Assembly (NCBI RefSeq): GCF_013337045.2
Contig: NZ_CP118259.1
Coordinates: 3,365,001-3,429,000, forward strand
Source of the DNA: Agrobacterium vitis
GTDB taxonomy: Bacteria; Pseudomonadota; Alphaproteobacteria; Rhizobiales; Rhizobiaceae
Reading direction: 5' to 3'
Length of the DNA stretch: 64,000 bases
Shown here in pieces: positions 1 through 8,930 of the stretch; the first letter of the stretch is position 1, and each line of letters starts with the position of its first letter. A model generated the notes under the pieces. It saw only the letters and a program-made list of their open reading frames with translations, ran no database searches and had not been told where the DNA came from. A program made the position numbers and the translations under genes.

Positions 1-1181
1 TTGACGATATCCTGCGGCCCCTTGGTGTAAAACACGTCCGGGTGCCGGCGCGTCGTACCGGTCGAAGAGCAGGGCGCATCCAGCAGCACGGCGTCAAAGC
101 CCGGATGGTCGTCGCCCCCCGCACTGTCGTCTCCCAGAGTGAACTCCATCAGGTCCTGATGAACCAGTTGCGCTGAAAAGCCCAGCCGTTGCAGGTTGCC
201 ATCCAGGCGCTTCAGCCGGTTGGCCGATTGTTCGACCGCCGTCACCACCGCACCCGCGGCAGCCAATTGCGCCGTCTTGCCTCCGGGTGCGGCACAGAGA
301 TCCACGGCCCGCTTGCCTTCGATGGCCCCGAACATCCGCACGGGAAGGGCCGCCGCCGCATCCTGAACCCACCAGGCACCCTCTTCAAAGCCGGGAAGCG
401 CTGAAACCGCACCAGCAAAGCTTGCCAGCCGGATACTGCCAGTCGGCAACACCACGCCATTGAGCTTTTCGGCCCAAATGGCAGGATCGGCCTTGACGGT
501 CAGGTCGATAGCAGCCGGGGTCAATTGGGCCTGCGCGATCCGCCGCGCTTCCTCCTCCCCATAGACTGCGATCAACCGTTCGAAGAACCAGTCTGGCATG
601 CAGATGACATCTTCGACATCCGCCAAGAGTGCCTGTTTTTCACGGCCAAGCCTGCGCAAAACGGCATTGACCAGCTTGGCGAACCGGCGGCTGCGCGGAT
701 CCCGATTGGCCTGCTCGACGGCAAGATCGACGGCGGAATGATCGGGGACATCAAGGTAGACCATTTGCGCGGCGGCAACGATCAGCGAATGATAAAGCGC
801 GCGCGCACCGTCGGGCAAAGGCGCGTCCAGCAGCCGGGCCAGCATGGCCTCGATGCGGGGCAGAAAGCGTAAGGAGGTGTTGAGAATAGCGCGTACCAGG
901 CCACGATCGGCCTCCGACAGGGCGGCATAAGCGGGATTGCCATGGTCGCCGTCCATCATGCCATCCAGCGAGGTCTTGCGGTCGATCACCGCCGCCAACA
1001 GGCGGCTCGCGGCCATGCGCGCTTCCAGCCCCGGCTTGTCGTCATACGCTGGCCTGCGGGGTCTGTCGGACTTGTGCCTGGATTGGCCATCCTGTTTGCC
1101 AGGGGTCCCAAGGCTGGACTCCCGATGGCCGGAGGATGGTTTGCCGGTTGGAGATTTGCCGCGTCTTTCGTTCAATTCCAT
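1..1181 (-). CDS. rsmB: RsmB-family 16S rRNA (cytosine-C5) methyltransferase, 3' end cut by window edge
   Basis: The enzyme transfers a methyl group from S-adenosylmethionine to a cytosine C5 of 16S rRNA in the cytoplasm. About 393 codons are visible. An N-terminal NusB-like helical region (roughly residues 50-190) is followed by the Rossmann-type methyltransferase domain. The SAM motif CAAPGGK lies near residue 295, and motif [10 protein letters not shown], with the release cysteine at about residue 371, lies near the left edge. The second conserved cysteine (motif VI, the nucleophile in this family) should fall beyond base 1, so activity cannot be judged here. The start at 1181 is the ATG in frame with these motifs. 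It overlaps the last 10 bases of the broken htpX gene, so the two were probably translationally coupled. The first 50 residues are charged and poorly conserved in character. Family assignment is secure; the exact rRNA position is inferred from the family. Confidence 0.9.
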   Translation of the reverse strand, partial: MELNERRGKSPTGKPSSGHRESSLGTPGKQDGQSRHKSDRPRRPAYDDKPGLEARMAASRLLAAVIDRKTSLDGMMDGDHGNPAYAALSEADRGLVRAILNTSLRFLPRIEAMLARLLDAPLPDGARALYHSLIVAAAQMVYLDVPDHSAVDLAVEQANRDPRSRRFAKLVNAVLRRLGREKQALLADVEDVICMPDWFFERLIAVYGEEEARRIAQAQLTPAAIDLTVKADPAIWAEKLNGVVLPTGSIRLASFAGAVSALPGFEEGAWWVQDAAAALPVRMFGAIEGKRAVDLCAAPGGKTAQLAAAGAVVTAVEQSANRLKRLDGNLQRLGFSAQLVHQDLMEFTLGDDSAGGDDHPGFDAVLLDAPCSSTGTTRRHPDVFYTKGPQDIV

Positions 1182-1809
1182 GGTCCCTTCGGGGCGTCAT
1201 TATCCTTGCCGCGCCGCCCGATTTTGGGAACGGAGCGCGTGCTTGCCCCTCCCTTAACACCCCAGGGATCATCCGTCGATCTTTCCGCGCTGCCGCCCCA
1301 CGGGCCTGAAGCCGCCGCCCTGTTTTGCTGCGGGCGATAGACATTTTCCTGACGCGCACCCATCTCCTGCGCCAGGGCTTGCAGCGCCGCGATCCGGTTG
1401 CCAGTATCTGGATGGGTGGAAAACAGGCTGTCCATTTTCTGGCCCGACAAGGGATTGATGATGAACATATGCGCTGTGGCCGGATTGCGCTCGGCCTGAT
1501 AATTGGGCTGGTGAGCGCCGGCGATTTTTGCCAGTGCCGAAGCCAGCCATAGCGGATTGCCACAGATTTCCGCGCCACGCCGGTCGGCAGCATATTCGCG
1601 GGTTCGGCTGATGGCCATCTGCACCAGCATGGCGGCAAAGGGCGCGACAATCATCGCTACAAGCGGACCGATAATGCCACCGCCATTGCCGTTTTCGTCG
1701 CGGCGACCACCGAAGAAGAAGGCAAAATTGCCTAGGCCGCACACTCATAAACCGGGTTTGCAAATCGGCCTGATTTTGATTCACTGAGGCCTTGATTTGG
1801 AGGCCTCTC

Positions 1810-2573
1810 ATGACCCGTCGCCGGTTTGATCTCACCGATTTCGAATGGACTGTCATCCAGCCCTTGTTGCCCAACAAGCCGCGTGGGGTGCCACGTGTTG
1901 ACGACCGGCGGGTGATCAACGGCATCTTGTGGCGGTTTCGGACAGGTTCACCCTGGGCAGACGTTCCTGATCGATATGGTCCATATACAACCTGCTACAA
2001 CCGGTTCGTGCGATGGCGAAAGGCGGGTGTCTGGGATCATGTTCTGGGCGAGATTTCCAAGGCTTTCGACGGCGATATCGTTATGATCGACAGCTCCTGT
2101 GTCCGTGTTCATCAACATGCGGCCACGGGAAAAAGGGGGATCAACACGATGGCTGCATGGGACGTTCCCGTGGCGGCTTGACCACCAAAATCCACGCCGT
2201 TGTCGATGCCGATGGCCGACCGATCCGTCTCGCACTCACAGCCGGTCAAACCCATGATGGTCGCATGGCAGAACCATTGTTACAGACAATCTCCAAGGGT
2301 GCGATCCTGCTGGCGGACAAGGCCTACGATACCAACGCGATCAGAGCATTTGCAAAGCAAAGGCAGGCATGGGCCAATATTCCTGCCAAGAGCAATCGGA
2401 AGGGAAGCTTCCCTTTCAGCCAATGGGTTTACCGACAGCGCAATCTCGTTGAGCGTTTCTTCAGCAAACTCAAACAGTTCAGAGGCATCGCAACCCGTTA
2501 CGACAAAGACCCATTGAACTTTCTCGCCGCTGTCAAATTGGCAGCAGCAAGAATTTGGATCAGATCGTTATGA
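1810..2573 (+). CDS. IS5-family DDE transposase in two frames joined by -1 frameshift
   Basis: The first frame (1810 to the stop at 2179-2181) encodes the N-terminal DNA-binding region and the first catalytic aspartate in VMIDSS. The second frame continues from about 2128 to 2573 and encodes GLTTKIHA, the second aspartate in LLADKAYD, and the glutamate in RNLVERFF. The two share the stretch around GKRG/GKKG, where a -1 slip gives the continuous sequence expected of IS5 transposases. The fused protein is about 254 residues. The start at 1810 follows a GGAGG-like stretch and begins [10 protein letters not shown]; an upstream ATG at 1792 adds six residues. All three DDE residues are present, so the enzyme is probably active if frameshifting works. 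The alternative is that one base was lost and the copy is dead. Confidence 0.85.
2127..2133 (+). other. Candidate -1 ribosomal frameshift site G GGA AAA
   Basis: In the first transposase frame the codons read ACG GGA AAA AGG GGG, so the heptamer G_GGA_AAA sits correctly for tandem slippage into the frame that encodes the rest of the protein. A run of A5 followed by G5 continues just downstream. The heptamer pattern X_XXY_YYZ is the established type for bacterial insertion sequences. I did not identify a clear stimulatory hairpin by eye. Confidence 0.65.
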
Positions 2574-3160
2574 GTCTACGGCCTAGCATCGAAATCGCCC
2601 CGGCCAGCGTCGCGGTAATCGTCATGGTCAAGGTGTCGCGGTGCTCGACATGGGCAAGCTCATGGGCCATCACGCCTGCCACTTCTTCCGGCGTCAAGGC
2701 CTGCAACAGACCCGTCGAGGCGGCAACGGCAGCGTTTTGCGGATTGCGGCCCGTGGCAAAGGCGTTGGGCTGCGGATTGTCGAAAATATAGACCTTGGGC
2801 ATCGGCAGACCGGCATTTTGGGTGAGACCACGGACGATCTCATAAAATTCCGGCGCATTGCGCGGATCGACCTCCTGGGCGTGATAGGCTGACAGCACCA
2901 TCCGGTCGGAATTCCAGTAGGAAAACAGGTTCATCGCACCGGCGATGACCAGCGCGACCATCATCCCGCCCTTACCGCCGATCAGGAAGCCGACGCCCAT
3001 GAACAGGGCGGTCATGAAAGCCAGAAGCATGGCGGTGCGCATGATATTCATCGGGTGCTCCAAAAGGGTCCGGCAGCGGAGAGGGTTTTCCAGCTCGCTG
3101 CGATGTCCTACATATGTAAAGACCATCGATCATTTTCAATTGCTATAGGATGGATGCCGA

Positions 3161-3391
3161 ATGGACGAGCACCAGAACACCCAACAAGATTCCGGCACCG
3201 CCAACAGTGCTGGCACCGAAGCCGCACTGAAAACGCTGCCGCCTGCCGCAGCCCGTGCGCTGGCCGAAGCCGAGCAGCGTCGCAAGGCCGAGCAGGCCCA
3301 AAAACCGGCGCCGGAAGTCGGTGGACGCGGCGGTGCGGACCCGGCCCGGTTCGGTGATTGGGAAATCAACGGCCGCGCCATCGATTTCTAG
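3161..3391 (+). CDS. DUF1674 / SdhAF4-like small protein
   Basis: This 76-residue protein ends in the family signature GRGGADPARFGDWEINGRA followed by IDF. DUF1674 proteins include the mitochondrial succinate dehydrogenase assembly factor 4, which binds flavinylated SdhA, so a role in assembling the soluble half of complex II is the likely bacterial function; that is inferred from the family. The N-terminal 50 residues are low-complexity, rich in alanine, glutamate and glutamine, and probably disordered. The start at 3161 has AGGA nine bases upstream. It is transcribed divergently from the broken htpX with about 110 bases between them. No sdh gene lies in the window. Confidence 0.82.
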   Translation: MDEHQNTQQDSGTANSAGTEAALKTLPPAAARALAEAEQRRKAEQAQKPAPEVGGRGGADPARFGDWEINGRAIDF

Positions 3392-3575
3392 TGTCTCTCA
3401 CGTTCGGATTGAACCAGCCAGACGACAGACCCGACTGGGCAACGAAAGCCCCTGCCCTCCAATGGCCGTTTTCCTCTCGTAATCACGTCTCGGTGAAAGC
3501 TTGTTTTACCGTGAAACCTTTTGCCCTGTGCGACGTTCATGCCAGCGGAACTCAGGAAATGTTCAGAGGAACTCC

Positions 3576-3803
3576 ATGAAGAAAATTTTTCTTGCTTCGG
3601 TTTTTGCTGTTGCGGCGATGGCCGGCAGTATCATTCCGGCTTACGCGCAATCGGGTATGATGCCTCCACCGGACGAGCGCCGTGACCCGCCGCCGCGCCA
3701 TATGCAACGCCCACCACCGCCGCCGCCGCATTGCAAGGTTCGCAAAGTGGTGCGCTGGCACCATGGCGAAAAAATCGTCAAGCGGGTACGGGTCTGCCGT
3801 TAA
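3576..3803 (+). CDS. Small secreted proline-rich protein, function unknown
   Basis: The 75-residue product begins with a typical signal peptide (MKKIFLAS through AYAQ, cleavage likely after residue 24). The mature part has a proline-rich stretch with PPPPPP around residues 50-56, then a basic tail with CKVRKVVRWHHGEKIVKRVRVC. Two cysteines flank that tail and could form a disulfide. AGAGGA lies just upstream of the ATG at 3576. Short periplasmic proteins with this basic HHGxKxVKRVRVC-like tail occur in Rhizobiaceae without a known function. A strong terminator follows at 3860. It stands alone between unrelated genes. Confidence 0.7.
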   Translation: MKKIFLASVFAVAAMAGSIIPAYAQSGMMPPPDERRDPPPRHMQRPPPPPPHCKVRKVVRWHHGEKIVKRVRVCR

Positions 3804-3859
3804 TGGCATGACGCATGCCAATGCTGTATAATTGCCGCAATCAACAGTGATTGTTCAAG

Positions 3860-3896
3860 CTGAGGCCCGCACGTGGATAGCACGTGCGGGCCTCAG
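3860..3896 (+). terminator. Strong intrinsic terminator
   Basis: A perfect 16-bp stem (CTGAGGCCCGCACGTG with its complement) closes a 5-base loop GATAG and is followed by TTTTATT. It lies 57 bases after the small secreted protein gene and should end that transcript. Confidence 0.9.
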
Positions 3897-4086
3897 TTTT
3901 ATTGAGAAGCCTACACTTTTCTCTGCTGTACTGTTCGCTTCGATGCAAATCGGTTAGATTGGCGTGATCGTCTGGGTTTCGCGACGTCTATCGGGAAAAG
4001 CTGAAACGGATTTCCTCGTCCGGATATAAAGCCGGGATAGACCGCAAAGAGCCAGGCAAAGAGACAGAGGCACGATCAAGACAGCG

Positions 4087-5562
4087 ATGATATCCCACTC
4101 CTTCGCACGCAGGCGTCTAGCCACTCGAACACTGTCGTGCGGGACAATCGCAGTCCTTTTTGCCATGGCCCTGTCCTCTGCGAAGGCCCAGCAAGTGCCG
4201 GCCCCGGATAGTCCAGCCTCGACGCAGCCCCAGACACTCCCGCAAGGCCCCAGCAACATCGCCCCGGCTGCAAGTCCCGAAGCTTCGAGCCAGACGAGCC
4301 CTGACGATCCCGCCGGTGCTTTGCGGGCCAAGCGTGAGGACGTTTCGCGTCAATTGCAGGATCTGTCCCAATCCATGCAGCTTTCCTCGGAAAAGTCCGA
4401 GGAGCTACGCAAAAGCATTGATGCGCTGGACAAGAGCAGCACCAGCCTGCGCCAGGCGCTGATCGATTCTGCCGCACGCCGCAAGGATCTGGAGCAAAAG
4501 ATCGCCGATGGCGAAAAGAAGCTGGCGGACTACGGTGTCCGGCAAGACGTCATCCACAAATCCTTCCGGGCGCGCCGCGCCGTGCTGGCCGAGGTGCTGG
4601 GCGCTCTGGAGCGCATGGGCCGCAATCCGCCGCCAGCTCTGCTGGTCACGCCGGAAGATGCCTTGGGGGCGGTGCGCACCGCCATTCTGCTTGGCGCTGT
4701 CGTGCCTGGGATGCGCAAGGAAACCGAAAAGCTTGCCGATGACTTGCAGGAACTGACCAACCTGCGCAAGGCCAGCATCGATGAGCGCGAAAAAACGGTT
4801 GCCAGCCTGAAAAGCCGCCAGGAAGAAGAAGCCCGCATGGATATGCTTCTGGGGGAAAACGCCCGGCTGAGCCAGCAAAACAACGCCCAACTGCAAGAAG
4901 AACTGGCGCGCTCACAGGAGCTTGCGCAGAAATCCTCATCGCTCCAGGGCCTGATCGGCAGCCTGGAAAACGAAATCGCCTCTGTGCGCCAAGCCACCGA
5001 CCAGGCAAAGCTGGAAGAGGAAAAGCGCCGCCAGATGACCGATGCGCAACGGGATCAGGCGCGCCTTGAGGCCCAGACTACGCCGCCCGATAAAAACCGC
5101 ATTGCCCCGGCATTTTCCTTTGAAGAGTTGAAGGCGAAGCTGGAACTTCCGGCTGTTGGCGATGTATTGCGGCAATTCGGCGATCCCGACGGCACCGGTC
5201 ACGAGGCCAAGGGGATTGTTCTTGCCACAGCGCCCGCAGCCGTGGTGATTGCGCCCGCCGACGGCACGGTGGTGTATGCGGGACAGTTCCGCAGTTACGG
5301 GAAAATGGCCATCCTCAACACAGGCAACGGATATCACATAGTTTTGTCCGGCATGGACCGTGTCAACGTGCATGCCGGACAATTCGTGCTGTCCGGCGAG
5401 CCGATTGGTGCTATGGGTGAAAAGAGAGTCGTCAGCGCAGCTGCTTTCGCGCTGGAAACAGATCGCCCAACCCTTTACATAGAATTCAGAAAAGACGGTA
5501 ACTCGGTTGATTCCCGACCATGGTGGGCGAAGGACGCCGGAAAGGTTCGCAATGATACGTAG
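4087..5562 (+). CDS. envC: EnvC-like murein hydrolase activator (coiled coil plus degenerate LytM domain)
   Basis: The 491-residue protein has a signal peptide (residues 1 to about 34, ending AKAQ), a Pro/Ser/Gln-rich linker, a long coiled coil (about 80-330), and a C-terminal LytM/M23 domain (about 345-475). In active M23 enzymes an HxxxD first motif and a final HxH bind zinc. Here the matching places read HEAKGIVLAT and YHIVLSGMD, so the ligands are missing. This is the EnvC pattern: a non-catalytic LytM that activates periplasmic amidases during septal peptidoglycan splitting. The neighbour ctpA overlaps it by 11 bases and a YibQ-like gene follows, as in E. coli envC-yibQ. The ribosome site is weak (GAGG about 16 bases upstream), so the start is moderately sure. 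Confidence 0.85.
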   Translation: MISHSFARRRLATRTLSCGTIAVLFAMALSSAKAQQVPAPDSPASTQPQTLPQGPSNIAPAASPEASSQTSPDDPAGALRAKREDVSRQLQDLSQSMQLSSEKSEELRKSIDALDKSSTSLRQALIDSAARRKDLEQKIADGEKKLADYGVRQDVIHKSFRARRAVLAEVLGALERMGRNPPPALLVTPEDALGAVRTAILLGAVVPGMRKETEKLADDLQELTNLRKASIDEREKTVASLKSRQEEEARMDMLLGENARLSQQNNAQLQEELARSQELAQKSSSLQGLIGSLENEIASVRQATDQAKLEEEKRRQMTDAQRDQARLEAQTTPPDKNRIAPAFSFEELKAKLELPAVGDVLRQFGDPDGTGHEAKGIVLATAPAAVVIAPADGTVVYAGQFRSYGKMAILNTGNGYHIVLSGMDRVNVHAGQFVLSGEPIGAMGEKRVVSAAAFALETDRPTLYIEFRKDGNSVDSRPWWAKDAGKVRNDT

Positions 5563-6886
5563 GGCTTCTATAATGCTGGTTGGCGCGCTGATGGGCGCGA
5601 CGGCGATGAGCGTTGTTTATTCGGCTGGCGTTCCTGCCGAGGCGGCAGGCAATTCCACTTACAAGGAACTGGCGATTTTTGGAGACGTGTTCGAGCGTGT
5701 CCGCGCTCAGTATGTCACGCCTCCCGACGAGAAAAAGCTGGTCGAAGCCGCCATCAATGGCATGTTGAGCTCTCTCGATCCCCATTCCAGCTACATGAAC
5801 GCCCAGGAAGCGGCGGATATGCAGACCCAGACCAAGGGTGAATTCGGTGGCATCGGCATCGAAGTGACGATGGAAAACGACCTGGTCAAGGTCATTACAC
5901 CCATCGACGACACACCCGGCGCCAAGGCCGGCATTCTGGCGGGCGACATGATCTCCGAGATCAATGGCACCCCCGTGCGCGGCATGCAGCTCAATGACGC
6001 CGTTGAAAAGATGCGTGGCGCGGTCAATACCCCGATCAAGCTGACCATTTTGCGCAAGGGCGCCGACAAGCCGATCGAGCTCAGCGTCATGCGCGAAATC
6101 ATCCCAATCCGCGCCGTCAAGTCTCGCGTCGATGGCGATGTGGGCTATGTCAGGGTGATCTCGTTTACCGAAAAGACCTATGACGATCTGGAAGCCGCGA
6201 TCAACAAGATCAAGAAGGAAGTCCCGGCCGATAAGCTGAAGGGCTTTGTTCTCGACCTGCGCCTCAATCCGGGCGGTCTGCTCGATCAGGCGATTTACGT
6301 CTCCGACGCCTTCCTGCAGAAGGGCGAAATCGTCTCCACCCGCTCACGCGATCCGGAAGACACCCGCCGCTTTAATGCCACCGCTGGCGATCTGACCGAT
6401 GGCAAGCCGTTGATCGTGCTGGTCAATGGTGGTTCGGCCTCGGCATCTGAAATTGTCGCTGGCGCGCTTCAGGACCTGAAGCGGGCAACCGTGGTCGGCA
6501 CCCGCAGCTTCGGCAAGGGTTCCGTGCAGACCATCATCCCGATGGGCGACAAGGGCGCGCTGCGCTTGACGACGGCGCTCTATTACACGCCATCCGGCAA
6601 GTCGATCCAGGGGACTGGCATCCATCCTGATATCAAGGTGGAAGAGCCGCTGCCCGCCGATCTGCAAGGCAAGCTGCGCACCGAAGGCGAATCCTCGCTG
6701 CCGGGCCATATCCAGGGCCAGAGCGAGACGGAAGAAGGCTCCGGCTCGGTTGCCTATGTGCCGCCGGACCCGAAGGATGACGTGCAGCTCAACTACGCAC
6801 TCGACCTGCTGCGCGGCGCCAAGACAGACCCGTCCTTCCCGCCGGACCCAAGCAAGGCCGTGCTGGAAAGCGCCAAGAAGAAGTAA
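5552..6886 (+). CDS. ctpA: Carboxy-terminal processing protease CtpA (S41)
   Basis: CtpA is a periplasmic serine protease that trims or degrades envelope proteins from the C-terminus. Of 444 residues, the first 26 or so form a signal anchor. A PDZ domain spans about 98-180 (GGIGIEV to LRKG), and the S41 domain follows. The catalytic serine is probably S297 in GGSASASE and the general base K322 in FGKGSVQT, 25 residues apart as in E. coli Prc. The C-terminus (about 375-444) is an extension. The ATG at 5552 overlaps the envC stop, so the two are translationally coupled and are likely to act together in peptidoglycan remodelling. A terminator follows at 6909. Confidence 0.93.
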   Translation: MIRRASIMLVGALMGATAMSVVYSAGVPAEAAGNSTYKELAIFGDVFERVRAQYVTPPDEKKLVEAAINGMLSSLDPHSSYMNAQEAADMQTQTKGEFGGIGIEVTMENDLVKVITPIDDTPGAKAGILAGDMISEINGTPVRGMQLNDAVEKMRGAVNTPIKLTILRKGADKPIELSVMREIIPIRAVKSRVDGDVGYVRVISFTEKTYDDLEAAINKIKKEVPADKLKGFVLDLRLNPGGLLDQAIYVSDAFLQKGEIVSTRSRDPEDTRRFNATAGDLTDGKPLIVLVNGGSASASEIVAGALQDLKRATVVGTRSFGKGSVQTIIPMGDKGALRLTTALYYTPSGKSIQGTGIHPDIKVEEPLPADLQGKLRTEGESSLPGHIQGQSETEEGSGSVAYVPPDPKDDVQLNYALDLLRGAKTDPSFPPDPSKAVLESAKKK

Positions 6887-6908
6887 GGATAAGATTGTAG
6901 GTCCTCGA

Positions 6909-6932
6909 AATGCCGGCCTTGGGGCCGGCATT
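6909..6932 (+). terminator. Intrinsic terminator after ctpA
   Basis: A 10-bp stem AATGCCGGCC / GGCCGGCATT closes a TTGG loop and is followed by TTTTC. It ends the envC-ctpA transcript. Confidence 0.88.
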
Positions 6933-7152
6933 TTTCGTTTACAGCGCCCTTCCCGTTGCACGCAGGCAAAGCTTGAACCGCATGAGATGGAAAGGCATGG
7001 TCATCGAAATGGCGAAGTGATTCGCGGCATGGAACGGACAGTCCAATCCAAAGATCGAAGGGCCAATGCATCAAAGGCCAACGCTCTAGAGCATTAACGC
7101 ATTTCCGGACGCAAAACCGCTACGCACTTTTGCTGGAAATGCTCCGAAGGAC

Positions 7153-8349
7153 ATGACATTGAGCGCTGATCTGCACGCAGCTTTGGGCCAGAACCGCAAG
7201 AAGCGCCGCACGGGCGGTCCGAAAATGTCTCTCTTCGCGGCGCTGACAACAGCAAGCTCGGTCGCTCTTCTCGGCCTGTCCGTTTACACAACACTCACGC
7301 CGCTTCCGCTGCACAATCCGGTACCGCTCACCACGACCCAGCCGGTTGCGGCTGCCGTCCCTGCCGAGGAGCCAGCCACGAAAGCCCCCGGCCCGTCCCG
7401 CAGCATGGAAGCCCGTGCACCGACCTCTGGCGCTACAGTCGAGCGCTCGACCCTGCCGGACGGTTCGGTTGTCACCAAATATTCACCCGCCAGCCGCGAC
7501 GGCTCCGGCCCGGCCCTGGTCGCCACCCCGCATGTGGGCCAGGACGTCCGCGTCGCAGCAATGCCCAATCCAGACCTGCTGGAAAACAGTCCAGAGGGGC
7601 AAATCCCGGTCACGGGCCGCGACGGGTTGCGACCCGTCGAGCAATATGCGCGGCCCTGGTCAGGCGCGCATGGAACACGGGTGGCCATCGTCGTCAGCGG
7701 CCTCGGCCTCAGCCAGACCGGCACCCAAAGAGCAATCAAGCACCTGCCGGAACAAGTGACACTTGGTTTTGCCGCCAGCGGCAACAGCCTGTCGCGCTGG
7801 ATGCAGGAGGCACGGCGCGGTGGTCATGAGATCCTGTTGCAGGTGCCGCTGGAGCCGGTTGGTTACCCGGCAAACGACCCAGGCCGAGGCACGTTGCAGG
7901 TTGGGCGGCCCACCACTGAAAACCTGCGAGACCTGCATAAGGCCATGGCCAGCATGACCAATTATACCGGATTGATGAATTACATGGGCGGGCGCTTCCT
8001 GTCCGACAGCGGCGCGATGGACCCTGTCATGCGCGATATTGCGGCACGTGGCCTGCTGTTTCTCGATGACGGCTCCTCGGCAAGATCCCTGACAGCCACC
8101 TTTGCCAAGGCGATGAACATGCCGTTTTCCGTTGCCGATCTGCAATTGGACGACCAGATACAGGAACAGGCCATCCTGAAACGGCTGGACGAGCTGGAGC
8201 GGATTGCCCGGCGCAATGGCTCTGCCATCGGCGTTGCCTCGGCGTTTGATGAAAGCGTCAATGCCATTGCCAAATGGGCGGAAGGCGCCAAGGCACGCGG
8301 CATCGAAATCGTCGGCGTTTCTGCCCTTGCCATGGAAGCGCAACAGTGA
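7153..8349 (+). CDS. Divergent polysaccharide deacetylase (YibQ/DUF610 family)
   Basis: This 398-residue protein has a basic cytoplasmic start, one membrane segment (about residues 25-46), a variable linker to about 170, and a deacetylase-like fold to the end. Family motifs visible are [11 protein letters not shown] near residue 175, [11 protein letters not shown] near 225, and LFLDDGSSA near 300. The YibQ group is related to NodB-type deacetylases and sits beside envC and ctpA in many proteobacteria, so a role in peptidoglycan or envelope maintenance is inferred. The nominal metal motif of NodB enzymes (TFDDG) is replaced by IVVSGLG, so catalysis is uncertain. The ATG at 7153 has AAGGA too close to it, so the true start could be the ATG at codon 25. 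It is separated from ctpA by a terminator. Confidence 0.85.
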   Translation: MTLSADLHAALGQNRKKRRTGGPKMSLFAALTTASSVALLGLSVYTTLTPLPLHNPVPLTTTQPVAAAVPAEEPATKAPGPSRSMEARAPTSGATVERSTLPDGSVVTKYSPASRDGSGPALVATPHVGQDVRVAAMPNPDLLENSPEGQIPVTGRDGLRPVEQYARPWSGAHGTRVAIVVSGLGLSQTGTQRAIKHLPEQVTLGFAASGNSLSRWMQEARRGGHEILLQVPLEPVGYPANDPGRGTLQVGRPTTENLRDLHKAMASMTNYTGLMNYMGGRFLSDSGAMDPVMRDIAARGLLFLDDGSSARSLTATFAKAMNMPFSVADLQLDDQIQEQAILKRLDELERIARRNGSAIGVASAFDESVNAIAKWAEGAKARGIEIVGVSALAMEAQQ

Positions 8350-8396
8350 TTTTTACAGGCGGCCCGATGCCCGATGACCGCTCCAGTGAGGACACC

Positions 8397-8924
8397 ATGA
8401 CCCAGACCACCGTCAAAGCCGAGGATCTGCCCTATCGCCCGTGCGTCGGCATCATGGTGCTGAATGCGCAGGGTCTGGTCTGGGCCGGTCGCCGCATTCC
8501 GCTGCTCAATTCCGAATACGATGGCTCGCCGCAGCTCTGGCAGATGCCGCAGGGCGGGATCGATCCGGGTGAAGACCCGAAAGAGGCAGCCTATCGCGAG
8601 CTTTACGAAGAAACCGGCATGAAAACCGTGACCCTGTTGGCCGAAGCGCCGAACTGGATCAATTACGACCTGCCGCCAGCCCTTATTGGCATCGGTCTTC
8701 GCGGCAAGTTTCGCGGCCAGACACAACGCTGGTTTGCCTTTCGCTTCGACGGCGACGAAAGCGAAATCCAGATCAATCCGCCGCCGACCAGCCAGCATGC
8801 CGAATTCGATGAATGGCAGTGGAAGCCAATGGCAGAACTGCCGGACCTGATCGTGTCGTTCAAACGCGGCGTCTACGAACAGGTGGTCGCCGCCTTCCGG
8901 CATCTGTCCCCTGCCAATGCCTGA
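8397..8924 (+). CDS. rppH: RNA pyrophosphohydrolase RppH (Nudix)
   Basis: RppH removes pyrophosphate from the 5' end of mRNAs, which opens them to RNase E decay. The 175-residue protein opens with [10 protein letters not shown], and the Nudix box runs from GGIDPGE through REL to YEETGM (about residues 50-72), with all the acidic metal ligands. The C-terminal part has the WFAFRF and EFDEWQW stretches of this subfamily. I chose the ATG at 8397 because GAGGA lies five bases upstream. An ATG at 8367 would add ten residues but has no good ribosome site. It begins about 50 bases after the YibQ-like gene, as often seen in Rhizobiales. Confidence 0.93.
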   Translation: MTQTTVKAEDLPYRPCVGIMVLNAQGLVWAGRRIPLLNSEYDGSPQLWQMPQGGIDPGEDPKEAAYRELYEETGMKTVTLLAEAPNWINYDLPPALIGIGLRGKFRGQTQRWFAFRFDGDESEIQINPPPTSQHAEFDEWQWKPMAELPDLIVSFKRGVYEQVVAAFRHLSPANA

Positions 8925-8930
8925 CGTTTA

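Larger units (their letters stand above)
1735..2583 (+). mobile_element. IS5-family (IS427-like) insertion sequence, about 849 bp
   Basis: The ends are imperfect inverted repeats: the left end begins GGCCGCACACTCATAA and the complement of the right end begins GGCCGTAGACTCATAA, 14 of 16 matching. The flanking bases read ...GCCTA on the left and TAGCATCG on the right, so a TA at 1733-1734 and 2584-2585 is duplicated. A CTAG duplication with an element two bases shorter fits equally well. The interior carries one transposase in two overlapping frames. Size, end sequence, TA/CTAG target and two-frame transposase match the IS427 group of IS5, which is common in Agrobacterium and Rhizobium. It lies inside htpX, opposite to that gene's direction. 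Group assignment is by memory of the family, not by a search. Confidence 0.88.
1172..3051 (-). pseudogene. htpX: htpX zinc metalloprotease gene interrupted by an insertion sequence
   Basis: HtpX is a membrane-bound M48-family protease that degrades damaged inner-membrane proteins. The 5' part (3051 to about 2586) encodes two membrane segments and the zinc motif HELAH near residue 137. The 3' part (about 1732 down to 1172) starts at NFAFFFGG and carries the third-ligand motif REYAADR. Removing the element at 1735-2583 joins the codons for SMLG and NFAF in frame, giving a protein of about 342 residues, normal for the family. The ATG at 3051 follows a GGAG ribosome site. As it stands the catalytic residues are split: the 5' fragment reads a few element-encoded residues and stops, and the 3' fragment has only a fortuitous GTG. 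The insertion is clean, with no other disabling mutation seen, which suggests a recent event. Confidence 0.9.
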
